Both the position numbers and the translations under genes were made by a program. A stretch of 64,000 nt of DNA from Maea johnstoni (Eukaryota; Annelida; Polychaeta; Spionida; Magelonidae): the NCBI GenBank assembly GCA_963942565.1, contig OZ012690.1, forward strand, positions 5,617,646-5,681,645. Direction: 5' to 3'. The notes below the pieces were generated by a model that was not told the origin of the DNA, made no database searches, and was given only the letters and a program-made list of their open reading frames with translations. Shown piece by piece: positions 1 to 9,990 of the stretch. Positions within the stretch are counted from its first letter, which is position 1, and every line of letters starts with the position of its first letter.

Positions 1-240
1 TATTTCTATCTATCTTTCTATCTATCTGTGTGGGCGTGCGCACTTGGACACACACAAATTATACATATATATATATATACATATATATATATGTATGTAT
101 GTGTGTATGTATGTTTCTAAGTATGTATGTAAATATGTGTGTGTTTACTTATAGATAAATATACATATGAATAAATGTGTTTTCATTATTGATAGCCATC
201 TTACTTTTTGCACTAATAGATATATAGTTTGAGTGCTTGA
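1..240. repeat. Partial monomer at the left window edge
   Basis: The first base matches position 3264 of the next monomer, so only the 3' end of a unit is present: the end of CTAT tract d, the AT/GTAT microsatellite and the stretch before the anchor. It has the long (tgtgtatg-containing) form of the microsatellite. Confidence 0.95.
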
Positions 241-439
241 ATGCGCAAATTTAAAGTAGCACAAATACTCTCCAGCAGGGCTGTTAAGCGAAATTATTTG
301 CACTGCAAACTGAAGCAGTATACAGTTTCTGAATTAGCAAAGGTCCAATGCTCAGTAGTAAACACAACCCTTCAAAATAGAAAGCACACAACCTTCTTAA
401 TAGATGTATTAATTAGAGATAGCTTAGCATTCTCCAGCA

Positions 440-491
440 GGTGCCAACTCCTAATTCAAACCATAAAGTACGTGTGCCCATTGCCGGGTTT
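440..491 (+). repeat. Module m1 (GGTGCCAACTCCTA...GTGTGCCC..TTGC.GGGT)
   Basis: A 52-bp sequence that matches module m2 of the same monomer at both ends (GGTGCCAACTCCTA, then GTGTGCCC-ATTGCCGGGT). As in m2, a CTAT-rich tract follows, here after about 65 bp. A conserved segment ahead of a tetranucleotide tail is typical of some short non-autonomous mobile elements, but no target-site duplication or named family was seen. Present in every monomer. Confidence 0.6.
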
Positions 492-557
492 GATTCAATT
501 GAGTATTACATAGTATTACATACTTATTCTTTAATTAATATCATTATATTGGAACCA

Positions 558-755
558 TTTATCTATCTATCTATCAAAGCATCTATCTATCTATCAAACC
601 ATCTATCTATCTATATATTGAACCAGCTATCTATCAAACCATCTATATATCTATTTAACCATCTATCTATTGAACCATCTTTCTATCTATCAAACCAGCT
701 ATCTATCTATCAAATAAATCAGCTATATCTATGTATTGAACCAGCTATCTATCCA
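558..755 (+). repeat. CTAT-rich tract a, interrupted by CAAACC / TGAACCAGC
   Basis: Imperfect tetranucleotide array in which runs of CTAT alternate with CAAACCATC, CAAACCAGC or TTGAACCAGC, giving an irregular period near 20 bp. It makes long open frames of the (I/L/Y)S type on the plus strand, which I treat as translated microsatellite. The 96-bp deletion of monomers 5, 8, 19 and 20 removes the equivalent of 585-680, between two CATCT motifs. Confidence 0.9.
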
Positions 756-843
756 ATGAATGAATGAATGAGGGCTTAAAGGCACATCAGCACATTAGGC
801 TATTTAGTGCCATTAATTGGGTTTTTTTTTCGTAAAGTGGTTG

Positions 844-871
844 TTTGCCATTGTTGAAGAACAATGGCAAA
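844..871. other. 28-bp perfect hairpin
   Basis: TTTGCCATTGTT and AACAATGGCAAA are exact reverse complements around a GAAG loop. Present in every monomer where I checked, just after the poly-T run. Function unknown; it could be the remnant of a foldback element. Confidence 0.75.
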
Positions 872-1031
872 GCATGTGAAAGAAGAAAAAGCGGAAGAGA
901 AAGAGCAGAGCCTTCATATCCAAAGATGACCAAGGGATCTTTTAGATGCATGGTATCCATAGACAGATCCACACATCCCCATTTTTTTATAAGGCGAGCA
1001 GGGTGCCACGCTGGCGTAGGGTTGCCCTGGA

Positions 1032-1077
1032 GGTGCCAACTCCTATTGCACACAGTAGGTGTGCCCCTTGCGGGGTG
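1032..1077 (+). repeat. Module m2, diverged copy of m1
   Basis: Reads GGTGCCAACTCCTATTGCAC, then AGTAGGTGTGCCCCTTGCGGGGT, and leads directly into CTAT tract b. Slightly shorter than m1 with scattered differences, so the split between m1 and m2 is much older than the amplification of the monomer. Confidence 0.6.
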
Positions 1078-1245
1078 CTATCTATCCATCAAACTATCTA
1101 TCTTTCAAACCATCTAGCTATTGAACCATCTATCTATCGTTCGAACCAGCTATCTATCAAACCAGCTATCTATCAAATCATTAAGCTATATATTGAACCA
1201 GCTATCTATGTATCAAACCAGCTATCTACTTATCAAACCAGCTAG
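1077..1245 (+). repeat. CTAT-rich tract b
   Basis: Same composition as tract a and directly after module m2. Monomers 13 and 14 share a 16-bp deletion here, and monomer 18 has a converted repeat (ctacttatc twice). Confidence 0.9.
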
Positions 1246-1300
1246 TAATAATGATAATTAATTATTCAACAGTGCTGTAGGATTGTATATGATAGGCAGC

Positions 1301-1324
1301 ATTCACCACTTTGGGGCGGTGAAT
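1301..1324. other. Small hairpin, 7-bp stem
   Basis: ATTCACC and GGTGAAT pair around a 10-base loop (actttggggc). Conserved between monomers. Confidence 0.45.
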
Positions 1325-1394
1325 CCTGCAAAGTCATTATCTCCTCCTTGAACAGATAATACAACCTGGAAAATACACATCAAATGATAAACAA

Positions 1395-1484
1395 AGTCAA
1401 TACATATAGGTATCACCAAAATAAAAGTAATACAAATAAGTCGGAATACGTAATACTAGTCTATGCACAGGCACCATTGTGGTG
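1395..1484 (+). repeat. Internal 90-bp duplication, copy 1
   Basis: Matches 2477-2565 of the same monomer in the same orientation over about 90 bp, with roughly five substitutions and one single-base gap (core: aagtaatacaaataagtcgg). Ends at ccattgtggtg. Confidence 0.85.
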
Positions 1485-1896
1485 GTAGAAAATGGTAGAA
1501 AATTAATAGATGGGAAATGTATGGAATATTTAGGTATAACATGGGGTTATAATACCCACCAACAATTACTCAAACAGCCCAGGAAATCAAAAAATTGCAA
1601 TGTAATCTGTAATGGTATTTACTAATAATGACAACCTTCATGGTGCGACTTTGGGAGTATGTACCACATATGTTGTAGGGTGACATGGCTCTGATTAATG
1701 TCTTTATCACCTGATTAAATTACATAACATAACTGATTGAAAAGACCAGTATTTCTAGTAGATTAATTGAATAATGCACTAAGTAACTTTTATTTACCAT
1801 GACTAAGATGTGGACAAATCATGGTTTAAAGATCATGAATTTAAATGTAAACTTACCCATGTTCTTGAGTGCAGGGACTGATGATGGGCACCTCAC

Positions 1897-2102
1897 CGAC
1901 GGGTTAAGCTGCTTTCAGTAGGCTCTCTGAAGATGATGGTGTTGAGTCCGATGAGGAGCAAGGTAGTACCATAACATCTTTTAAAGATGACATTGCTTTT
2001 CCGGGACCGTCTGTTATGGTGAAGACAGGAGATCACTGTGTAGGCTGTGGCAATAAAGCACGCGCCAAACATGGCTGTGAAGAATTCCTTCCTTTCTTCC
2101 GT
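1897..2102 (-). other. Block A: exon-like membrane-protein segment in every complete monomer
   Basis: The minus strand is open for about 74 codons with no ATG, as in an internal exon. A possible acceptor (tttggtgtcattgaag) precedes ACG-GAA-GAA, and a possible donor GTGAGG lies at 1891-1896. A better donor GTAAGT lies at 1851-1856, after an in-frame stop. The peptide begins TEERKEFF, runs through a hydrophobic helix (FTAMFGACFIATAYTVISC), a basic loop (HHNRRSRKSNVIFKR), then a second helix (TTLLLIGLNTIIF) and REPTESSLTR. That is the layout of a two-helix hairpin or part of a multi-pass protein; I do not recognise the family. All 19 complete monomers keep it open, with only S-to-A (monomers 13-15) and R-to-H (4, 7) changes noted. 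Recent array homogenisation explains this as well as selection does. No upstream exon in matching phase was found. Confidence 0.4.
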
Positions 2103-2156
2103 CTTCAATGACACCAAAAGAAGATTATCAGTAACAATAAATGATTGAAAAAACTA

Positions 2157-2290
2157 CACAATAATGATGATGAAAATTATAATAATATAAAGAATAATAA
2201 TAATGACTCTAATAATAATGAATTTAATTATAATAATAATAATAATGAATATAATTATAATAATCTTGAAAGAATAATAATTTAAGAAAA
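2157..2290. repeat. TAA/ATT-rich tract
   Basis: Imperfect AAT trinucleotide array. On the minus strand it translates to a run of isoleucines, a composition artefact and not a protein. It separates blocks A and B. Confidence 0.9.
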
Positions 2291-2368
2291 AACAATAATG
2301 GACGTAAACATAAACCCATTCAGGCCAGCAGCAGCCTTCAAAGCCTGACATTTTTTGATGACCGCCCC
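2282..2368 (-). other. Block B: weak exon-like segment upstream of block A
   Basis: On the minus strand a good acceptor (ttgcttttgtcag) precedes a 28-codon open stretch reading GAVIKKCQALKAAAGLNG, then a hydrophobic end and TAA. A possible donor after AATGG (GTTTATG) is poor, and its phase would not match the start of block A. It could be an old exon fragment or chance. The TAA-rich tract follows at once. Confidence 0.2.
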
Positions 2369-2393
2369 CTGACAAAAGCAAATTTTGAAAATA

Positions 2394-2475
2394 ATCTATC
2401 GTACGCTCTATCTTTCTATTGAACCATTTATCTATCAAACCATCTATCTATTGAACCATCTTTTTATCTATCGAA
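2394..2475 (+). repeat. CTAT-rich tract c
   Basis: Short tract of ATCTATC with TTGAACCATC interruptions, leading directly into the second copy of the 90-bp internal duplication. Confidence 0.85.
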
Positions 2476-2476
2476 C

Positions 2477-2565
2477 AGTCAATCCACATAGGCATCACCA
2501 AATAAAAGTAATACAAATAAGTCGGAATACTTAATACTAGTCTATGCACGGGCACCATTGTGGTG
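2477..2565 (+). repeat. Internal 90-bp duplication, copy 2
   Basis: Second copy, 1082 bp downstream. The two copies differ from each other far more than equivalent positions differ between monomers, so this duplication predates the array's expansion. Confidence 0.85.
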
Positions 2566-2810
2566 TGCAGGTCCAACAAGGACGTAAATATAAATAATCG
2601 CACTCACAACCTTTGCCTATTCTACAGTATCTAAAATAAGACAAAAATAAATGGATTGTTTCACATATATTAATCATGAAATGAAATAGATACTGAACTT
2701 AAGAGCATTCATACTTATTAACTTCTAATATCAAGAAAGGGTTAATTTAGTATGCCCTTACTTAAAATGGTGTTTTTGGTATGCTTTGGTTATAACATGT
2801 TGCATTTTAG

Positions 2811-2889
2811 CCTACGTACCAAGGAACTGTATGTACAACTTTATAAAGTTAGCAAAGGCATGAACCAGTTATTCACGAATGTCTACTGG
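2811..2889 (+). other. Block Q: weak exon-like segment upstream of block P
   Basis: After acceptor-like gttgcattttag the plus strand reads LRTKELYVQLYKVSKGMNQL and onward to TACTGG, where a weak donor (GTACGA) follows. Its phase does not fit block P. It is removed by the 244-bp deletion in monomers 5, 8, 12 and 13, and its longer open frame is stopped in monomer 16. So it is not under constraint in the array. Confidence 0.15.
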
Positions 2890-3027
2890 GTACGATGGAC
2901 CAAGTGTGAAAAAGCAAATCAAAAGCTTTTTATTTTCTCAAACATTTTGGGGGTAGAGAAGATCAAACTATTTAGCCTGACCACTCTAGAGGGAGGGTAA
3001 ATAAAACTATTTATCCTACTTCTACAG

Positions 3028-3167
3028 AAGGCTGGTAAATATATTTCAAGCAATGACTGGTTGCTTGGCTCATCTTATTGGCAAAGGGAACTTAATTTAC
3101 CGGAGTCGCAAAAAAGGCCATGTGCATGTCCTTCAGTATGTCATAGAATATATCATCAGTACTATAA
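3028..3167 (+). other. Block P: exon-like helical segment in every complete monomer
   Basis: A strong acceptor (ttatcctacttctacag) is followed 140 bp later by a donor-like ATAA|GTAAGA. The frame that starts one base in is open throughout: it begins RLVNIFQAMTGCLAHLIG, continues through a basic stretch (YRSRKKGH) and ends VLQYVIEYIISTI. The pattern suggests two amphipathic helices as in an alpha-helical repeat protein, but no family is recognised. A second frame (KAGKYISSNDWLLG...) is also open in most units but is stopped in monomers 14 and 15 (ggtaaataaattt), which favours the first. The exon length is not a multiple of three, so splicing one copy to the next would shift the frame. An RNA reading many copies in series therefore could not encode a repeat protein. 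Confidence 0.35.
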
Positions 3168-3199
3168 GTAAGACAAACCTATCAATAATGGAAACATGT

Positions 3200-3410
3200 A
3201 TTTATCTCTATGTTTATCTATCAATATCTAACATCTATCTACATGTCTGTTTGTCAGTCAGTATTTCTATCTATCTTTCTATCTATCTGTGTGGGCGTGC
3301 GCACTTGGACACACACAAATTATACATATATATATATATACATATATATATATGTATGTATGTATGTTTCTAAGTATGTATGTAAATATGTGTGTGTTTA
3401 CTTATAGATA
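3200..3410. repeat. CTAT tract d plus AT / GTAT microsatellite at the monomer end
   Basis: TATCTATC-rich sequence, a short unique piece (gtgggcgtgcgcacttggac), then alternating AT with a central ATAC, and GTAT/GTGT repeats. The microsatellite has only two lengths in the array. The short form (8 bp less) is in monomers 1 and 5. Confidence 0.9.
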
Positions 3411-3493
3411 AATATACATATGAATAAATGTGTTTTCATTATTGATAGCCATCTTACTTTTTGCACTAATAGATATATAGTTTGAGTGCTTGA

Positions 3494-6400
3494 ATGCGCA
3501 AATACTCTCCAGCAGGGCTGTTAAGCGAAATTATTTGCACTGCAAACTGAAGCAGTATACAGTTTCTGAATTAGCAAAGGTCCAATGCTCAGTAGTAAAC
3601 ACAACCCTTCAAAATAGAAAGCACACAACCTTCTTAATAGATGTATTAATTAGAGATAGCTTAGCATTCTCCAGCAGGTGCCAACTCCTAAATCAAACCA
3701 TAAAGTATGTGTGCCCATTGCCGGGTTTGATTCAATTGAGTATTACATAGTATTACATACTTATTCTTTAATTAATATCATTATATTGGAACCATTTATC
3801 TATCTATCTATCAAAGCATCTATCTATCTATCAAACCATCTATCTATCTATATATTGAACCAGCTATCTATCAAACCATCTATATATCTATTTAACCATC
3901 TATCTATTGAACCATCTTTCTATCTATCAAACCAGCTATCTATCTATCAAATAAATCAGCTATATCTATGTATTGAACCAGCTATCTATCCAATGAATGA
4001 ATGAATGAGGGCTTAAAGGCACATCAGCACATTAGGCTATTTAGTGCCATTAATTGGTTTTTTTTTCGTAAAGTGGTTGTTTGCCATTGTTGAAGAACAA
4101 TGGCAAAGCATGTGAAAGAAGAAAAAGCGGAAGAGAAAGAGCAGAGCCTTCATATCCAAAGATGACCAAGGGATCTTTTAGATGCATGGTATCCATAGAC
4201 AGATCCACACATCCCCATTTTTTATATAAGGCGAGCAGGGTGCCACGCTGGCGTAGGGTTGCCCGGGAGGTGCCAACTCCTATTGCACACAGTAGGTGTG
4301 CCCCTTGCGGGGTGCTATCTATCCATCAAACTATCTATCTTTCAAACCATCTAGCTATTGAACCATCTATCTATCGTTCGAACCAGCTATCTATCAAACC
4401 AGCTATCTATCAAATCATTAAGCTATATATTGAACCAGCTATCTATGTATCAAACCAGCTATCTACTTATCAAACCAGCTAGTAATAATGATAATCAATT
4501 ATTCAACAGTGCTGTAGGATTGTATATGATAGGCAGCATTCACCACTTTGGGGCGGTGAATCCTGCAAAGTCATTATCTCCTCCTTGAACAGATAATACA
4601 ACCTGGAAAATACACATCAAATGATAAACAAAGTCAATACATATAGGTATCACCAAAATAAAAGTAATACAAATAAGTCGGAATACGTAATACTAGTCTA
4701 TGCACAGGCACCATTGTGGTGGTAGAAAATTAATAGATGGGAAATGTATGGAATATTTAGGTATAACATGGGGTTATAATACCCACCAACAATTACTCAA
4801 ACAGCCCAGGAAATCAAAAAATTGCAATGTAATCTGTAATGGTATTTACTAATAATGACAACCTTCATGGTGTGACTTTGGGAGTATGTACCACATATGT
4901 TGTAGGGTGACATGGCTCTGATTAATGTCTTTATCACCTGATTAAATTACATAACATAACTGATTGAAAAGACCAGTATTTCTAGTAGATTAATTGAATA
5001 ATGCACTAAGTAACTTTTATTTACCATGACTAAGATGTGGACAAATCATGGTTTAAAGATCATGAATTTAAATGTAAACTTACCCATGTTCTTGAGTGCA
5101 GGGACTGATGATGGGCACCTCACCGACGGGTTAAGCTGCTTTCAGTAGGCTCTCTGAAGATGATGGTGTTGAGTCCGATGAGGAGCAAGGTAGTACCATA
5201 ACATCTTTTAAAGATGACATTGCTTTTCCGGGACCGTCTGTTATGGTGAAGACAGGAGATCACTGTGTAGGCTGTGGCAATAAAGCACGCGCCAAACATG
5301 GCTGTGAAGAATTCCTTCCTTTCTTCCGTCTTCAATGACACCAAAAGAAGATTATCAGTAACAATAAATGATTGAAAAAACTACACAATAATGATGATGA
5401 AAATTATAATAATATAAAGAATAATAATAATGACTCTAATAATAATGAATTTAATTATAATAATAATAATAATGAATATAATTATAATAATCTTGAAAGA
5501 ATAATAATTTAAGAAAAAACAATAATGGACGTAAACATAAACCCATTCAGGCCAGCAGCAGCCTTCAAAGCCTGACATTTTTTGATGACCGCCCCCTGAC
5601 AAAAGCAAATTTTGAAAATAATCTATCGTACGCTCTATCTTTCTATTGAACCATTTATCTATCAAACCATCTATCTATTGAACCATCTTTTTATCTATCG
5701 AACAGTCAATCCACATAGGCATCACCAAATAAAAGTAATACAAATAAGTCGGAATACTTAATACTAGTCTATGCACGGGCACCATTGTGGTGTGCAGGTC
5801 CAACAAGGACGTAAATATAAATAATCGCACTCACAAACTTTGCCTATTCTACAGTATCTAAAATAAGACAAAAATAAATGGATTGTTTCACATATATTAA
5901 TCATGAAATGAAATAGATACTGAACTTAAGAGCATTCATACTTATTAACTTCTAATATCACAAAAGGGTTAATTTAGTATGCCCTTACTTAAAATGGTGT
6001 TTTTGGTATGCTTTGGTTATAACATGTTGCATTTTAGCCTACGTACCAAGGAACTGTATGTACAACTTTATAAAGTTAGCAAAAGCATGAACCAGTTATT
6101 CACGAATGTCTACTGGGTACGATGGACCAAGTGTGAAAAAGCAAATCAAAAGCTTTTTATTTTCTCAAACATTTTGGGGGTAGAGAAGATCAAACTATTT
6201 AGCCTGACCACTCTAGAGGGAGGGTAAATAAAACTATTTATCCTACTTCTACAGAAGGCTGGTAAATATATTTCAAGCAATGACTGGTTGCTTGGCTCAT
6301 CTTATTGGCAAAGGGAACTTAATTTACCGGAGTCGCAAAAAAGGCCATGTGCATGTCCTTCAGTATGTCATAGAATATATCATCAGTACTATAAGTAAGA

Positions 6401-6728
6401 CAAACCTATCAATAATGGAAACATGTATTTATCTCTATGTTTATCTATCAATATCTAACATCTATCTACATGTCTGTTTGTCAGTCAGTATTTCTATCTA
6501 TCTTTCTATCTATCTGTGTGGGCGTGCGCACTTGGACACACACAAATTATACATATATATATATATACATATATATATATGTATGTATGTGTGTATGTAT
6601 GTTTCTAAGTATGTATGTAAATATGTGTGTGTTTACTTATAGATAAATATACATATGAATAAATGTGTTTTCATTATTGATAGCCATCTTACTTTTTGCA
6701 CTAATAGATATATAGTTTGAGTGCTTGA
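3494..6728. repeat. Monomer 2, type B (3235 bp)
   Basis: Type B: lacks 16 bp after the anchor, has a single tggtagaaaa, gtgtgac, caaactttgcc and agcaaaagcatg. Block A 5124-5329 (minus), block P 6255-6394 (plus). Confidence 0.95.
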
Positions 6729-9700
6729 ATGCGCAAATTTAAAGTAGCACAAATACTCTCCAGCAGGGCTGTTAAGCGAAATTATTTGCACTGCAAACTG
6801 AAGCAGTATACAGTTTCTGAATTAGCAAAGGTCCAATGCTCAGTAGTAAACACAACCCTTCAAAATAGAAAGCACACAACCTTCTTAATAGATGTATTAA
6901 TTAGAGATAGCTTAGCATTCTCCAGCAGGTGCCAACTCCTAAATCAAACCATAAAGTATGTGTGCCCATTGCCGGGTTTGATTCAATTGAGTATTACATA
7001 GTATTACATACTTATTCTTTAATTAATATCATTATATTGGAACCATTTATCTATCTATCTATCAAACCATCTATCTATCTATCAAACCATCTATCTATCT
7101 ATATATTGAACCAGCTATCTATCAAACCATCTATATATCTATTTAACCATCTATCTATTGAACCATCTTTCTATCTATCAAACCAGCTATCTATCTATCA
7201 AATAAATCAGCTATATCTATGTATTGAACCAGCTATCTATCCAATGAATGAATGAATGAGGGCTTAAAGGCACATCAGCACATTAGGCTATTTAGTGCCA
7301 TTAATTGGGTTTTTTTTTCGTAAAGTGGTTGTTTGCCATTGTTGAAGAACAATGGCAAAGCATGTGAAAGAAGAAAAAGCGGAAGAGAAAGAGCAGAGCC
7401 TTCATATCCAAAGATGACCAAGGGATCTTTTAGATGCATGGTATCCATAGACAGATCCACACATCCCCATTTTTTATATAAGGCGAGCAGGGTGCCACGC
7501 TGGCGTAGGGTTGCCCGGGAGGTGCCAACTCCTATTGCACACAGTAGGTGTGCCCCTTGCGGGGTGCTATCTATCCATCAAACTATCTATCTTTCAAACC
7601 ATCTAGCTATTGAACCATCTATCTATCGTTCGAACCAGCTATCTATCAAACCAGCTATCTATCAAATCATTAAGCTATATATTGAACCAGCTATCTATGT
7701 ATCAAACCAGCTATCTACTTATCAAACCAGCTAGTAATAATGATAATTAATTATTCAACAGTGCTGTAGGATTGTATATGATAGGCAGCATTCACCACTT
7801 TGGGGCGGTGAATCCTGCAAAGTCATTATCTCCTCCTTGAACAGATAATACAACCTGGAAAATACACATCAAATGATAAACAAAGTCAATACATATAGGT
7901 ATCACCAAAATAAAAGTAATACAAATAAGTCGGAATACGTAATACTAGTCTATGCACAGGCACCATTGTGGTGGTAGAAAATGGTAGAAAATTAATAGAT
8001 GGGAAATGTATGGAATATTTAGGTATAACATGGGGTTATAATACCCACCAACAATTACTCAAACAGCCCAGGAAATCAAAAAATTGCAATGTAATCTGTA
8101 ATGGTATTTACTAATAATGACAACCTTCATGGTGCGACTTTGGGAGTATGTACCACATATGTTGTAGGGTGACATGGCTCTGATTAATGTCTTTATCACC
8201 TGATTAAATTACATAACATAACTGATTGAAAAGACCAGTATTTCTAGTAGATTAATTGAATAATGCACTAAGTAACTTTTATTTACCATGACTAAGATGT
8301 GGACAAATCATGGTTTAAAGATCATGAATTTAAATGTAAACTTACCCATGTTCTTGAGTGCAGGGACTGATGATGGGCACCTCACCGACGGGTTAAGCTG
8401 CTTTCAGTAGGCTCTCTGAAGATGATGGTGTTGAGTCCGATGAGGAGCAAGGTAGTACCATAACATCTTTTAAAGATGACATTGCTTTTCCGGGACCGTC
8501 TGTTATGGTGAAGACAGGAGATCACTGTGTAGGCTGTGGCAATAAAGCACGCGCCAAACATGGCTGTGAAGAATTCCTTCCTTTCTTCCGTCTTCAATGA
8601 CACCAAAAGAAGATTATCAGTAACAATAAATGATTGAAAAAACTACACAATAATGATGATGAAAATTATAATAATATAAAGAATAATAATAATGACTCTA
8701 ATAATAATGAATTTAATTATAATAATAATAATAATGAATATAATTATAATAATCTTGAAAGAATAATAATTTAAGAAAAAACAATAATGGACGTAAACAT
8801 AAACCCATTCAGGCCAGCAGCAGCCTTCAAAGCCTGACATTTTTTGATGACCGCCCCCTGACAAAAGCAAATTTTGAAAATAATCTATCGTACGCTCTAT
8901 CTTTCTATTGAACCATTTATCTATCAAACCATCTATCTATTGAACCATCTTTTTATCTATCGAACAGTCAATCCACATAGGCATCACCAAATAAAAGTAA
9001 TACAAATAAGTCGGAATACTTAATACTAGTCTATGCACGGGCACCATTGTGGTGTGCAGGTCCAACAAGGACGTAAATATAAATAATCGCACTCACAACC
9101 TTTGCCTATTCTACAGTATCTAAAATAAGACAAAAATAAATGGATTGTTTCACATATATTAATCATGAAATGAAATAGATACTGAACTTAAGAGCATTCA
9201 TACTTATTAACTTCTAATATCACAAAAGGGTTAATTTAGTATGCCCTTACTTAAAATGGTGTTTTTGGTATGCTTTGGTTATAACATGTTGCATTTTAGC
9301 CTACGTACCAAGGAACTGTATGTACAACTTTATAAAGTTAGCAAAGGCATGAACCAGTTATTCACGAATGTCTACTGGGTACGATGGACCAAGTGTGAAA
9401 AAGCAAATCAAAAGCTTTTTATTTTCTCAAACATTTTGGGGGTAGAGAAGATCAAACTATTTAGCCTGACCACTCTAGAGGGAGGGTAAATAAAACTATT
9501 TATCCTACTTCTACAGAAGGCTGGTAAATATATTTCAAGCAATGACTGGTTGCTTGGCTCATCTTATTGGCAAAGGGAACTTAATTTACCGGAGTTGCAA
9601 AAAAGGCCATGTGCATGTCCTTCAGTATGTCATAGAATATATCATCAGTACTATAAGTAAGACAAACCTATCAATAATGGAAACATGTATTTATCTCTAT

Positions 9701-9990
9701 GTTTATCTATCAATATCTAACATCTATCTACATGTCTGTTTGTCAGTCAGTATTTCTATCTATCTTTCTATCTATCTGTGTGGGCGTGCGCACTTGGACA
9801 CACACAAATTATACATATATATATATATACATATATATATATGTATGTATGTGTGTATGTATGTTTCTAAGTATGTATGTAAATATGTGTGTGTTTACTT
9901 ATAGATAAATATACATATGAATAAATGTGTTTTCATTATTGATAGCCATCTTACTTTTTGCACTAATAGATATATAGTTTGAGTGCTTGA
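6729..9990. repeat. Monomer 3, type A (3262 bp, full-length form)
   Basis: Has all six variable segments, so it gives the reference length. Shares aaaccatc (not aaagcatc) in CTAT tract a, and gagttgc in block P, with monomer 6. Block A 8386-8591 (minus), block P 9517-9656 (plus). Confidence 0.95.

Larger units (their letters stand above)
241..3493. repeat. Monomer 1, type A (3253 bp)
   Basis: Carries type A marks: ttaaagtagcac after the anchor, the doubled tggtagaaaa (about 1482), gtgcgac, and caacctttgcc. Private change: atcaagaaaggg near 2733, where other units read atcacaaaaggg. The microsatellite near 3355 is 8 bp shorter than usual. Used below as the reference unit for internal parts. 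Block A is at 1897-2102 (minus) and block P at 3028-3167 (plus). Confidence 0.95.

Noticed and set aside
241-513. Plus-strand 86-90 codon frame at the start of each monomer
   Set aside because: Its start is changed by the 16-bp deletion and the frame is broken by an extra T in monomers 9, 13 and 14. No recognisable domain, so it is treated as non-coding.
441-767. Plus-strand open frames rich in I, Y, L, S, N and Q (about 76-108 codons) over the CTAT tracts of each monomer
   Set aside because: They are direct translations of interrupted CTAT repeats and change length with the 96-bp deletion. Any frame of such a tract lacks stops, so openness is no evidence of coding.
845-1245. Plus-strand 133-codon frame starting in the hairpin, and the minus-strand frame opposite to it
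   Set aside because: It runs from the hairpin through module m2 into CTAT tract b, with no family resemblance and no coherent splice sites. Its C-terminus is altered by the 16-bp deletion in tract b in monomers 13 and 14.
2154-2438. Minus-strand 94-codon frame ending in a long isoleucine run
   Set aside because: The hydrophobic run is the TAA/ATT tract in translation and not a membrane helix. Only the small stretch called block B keeps any interest.
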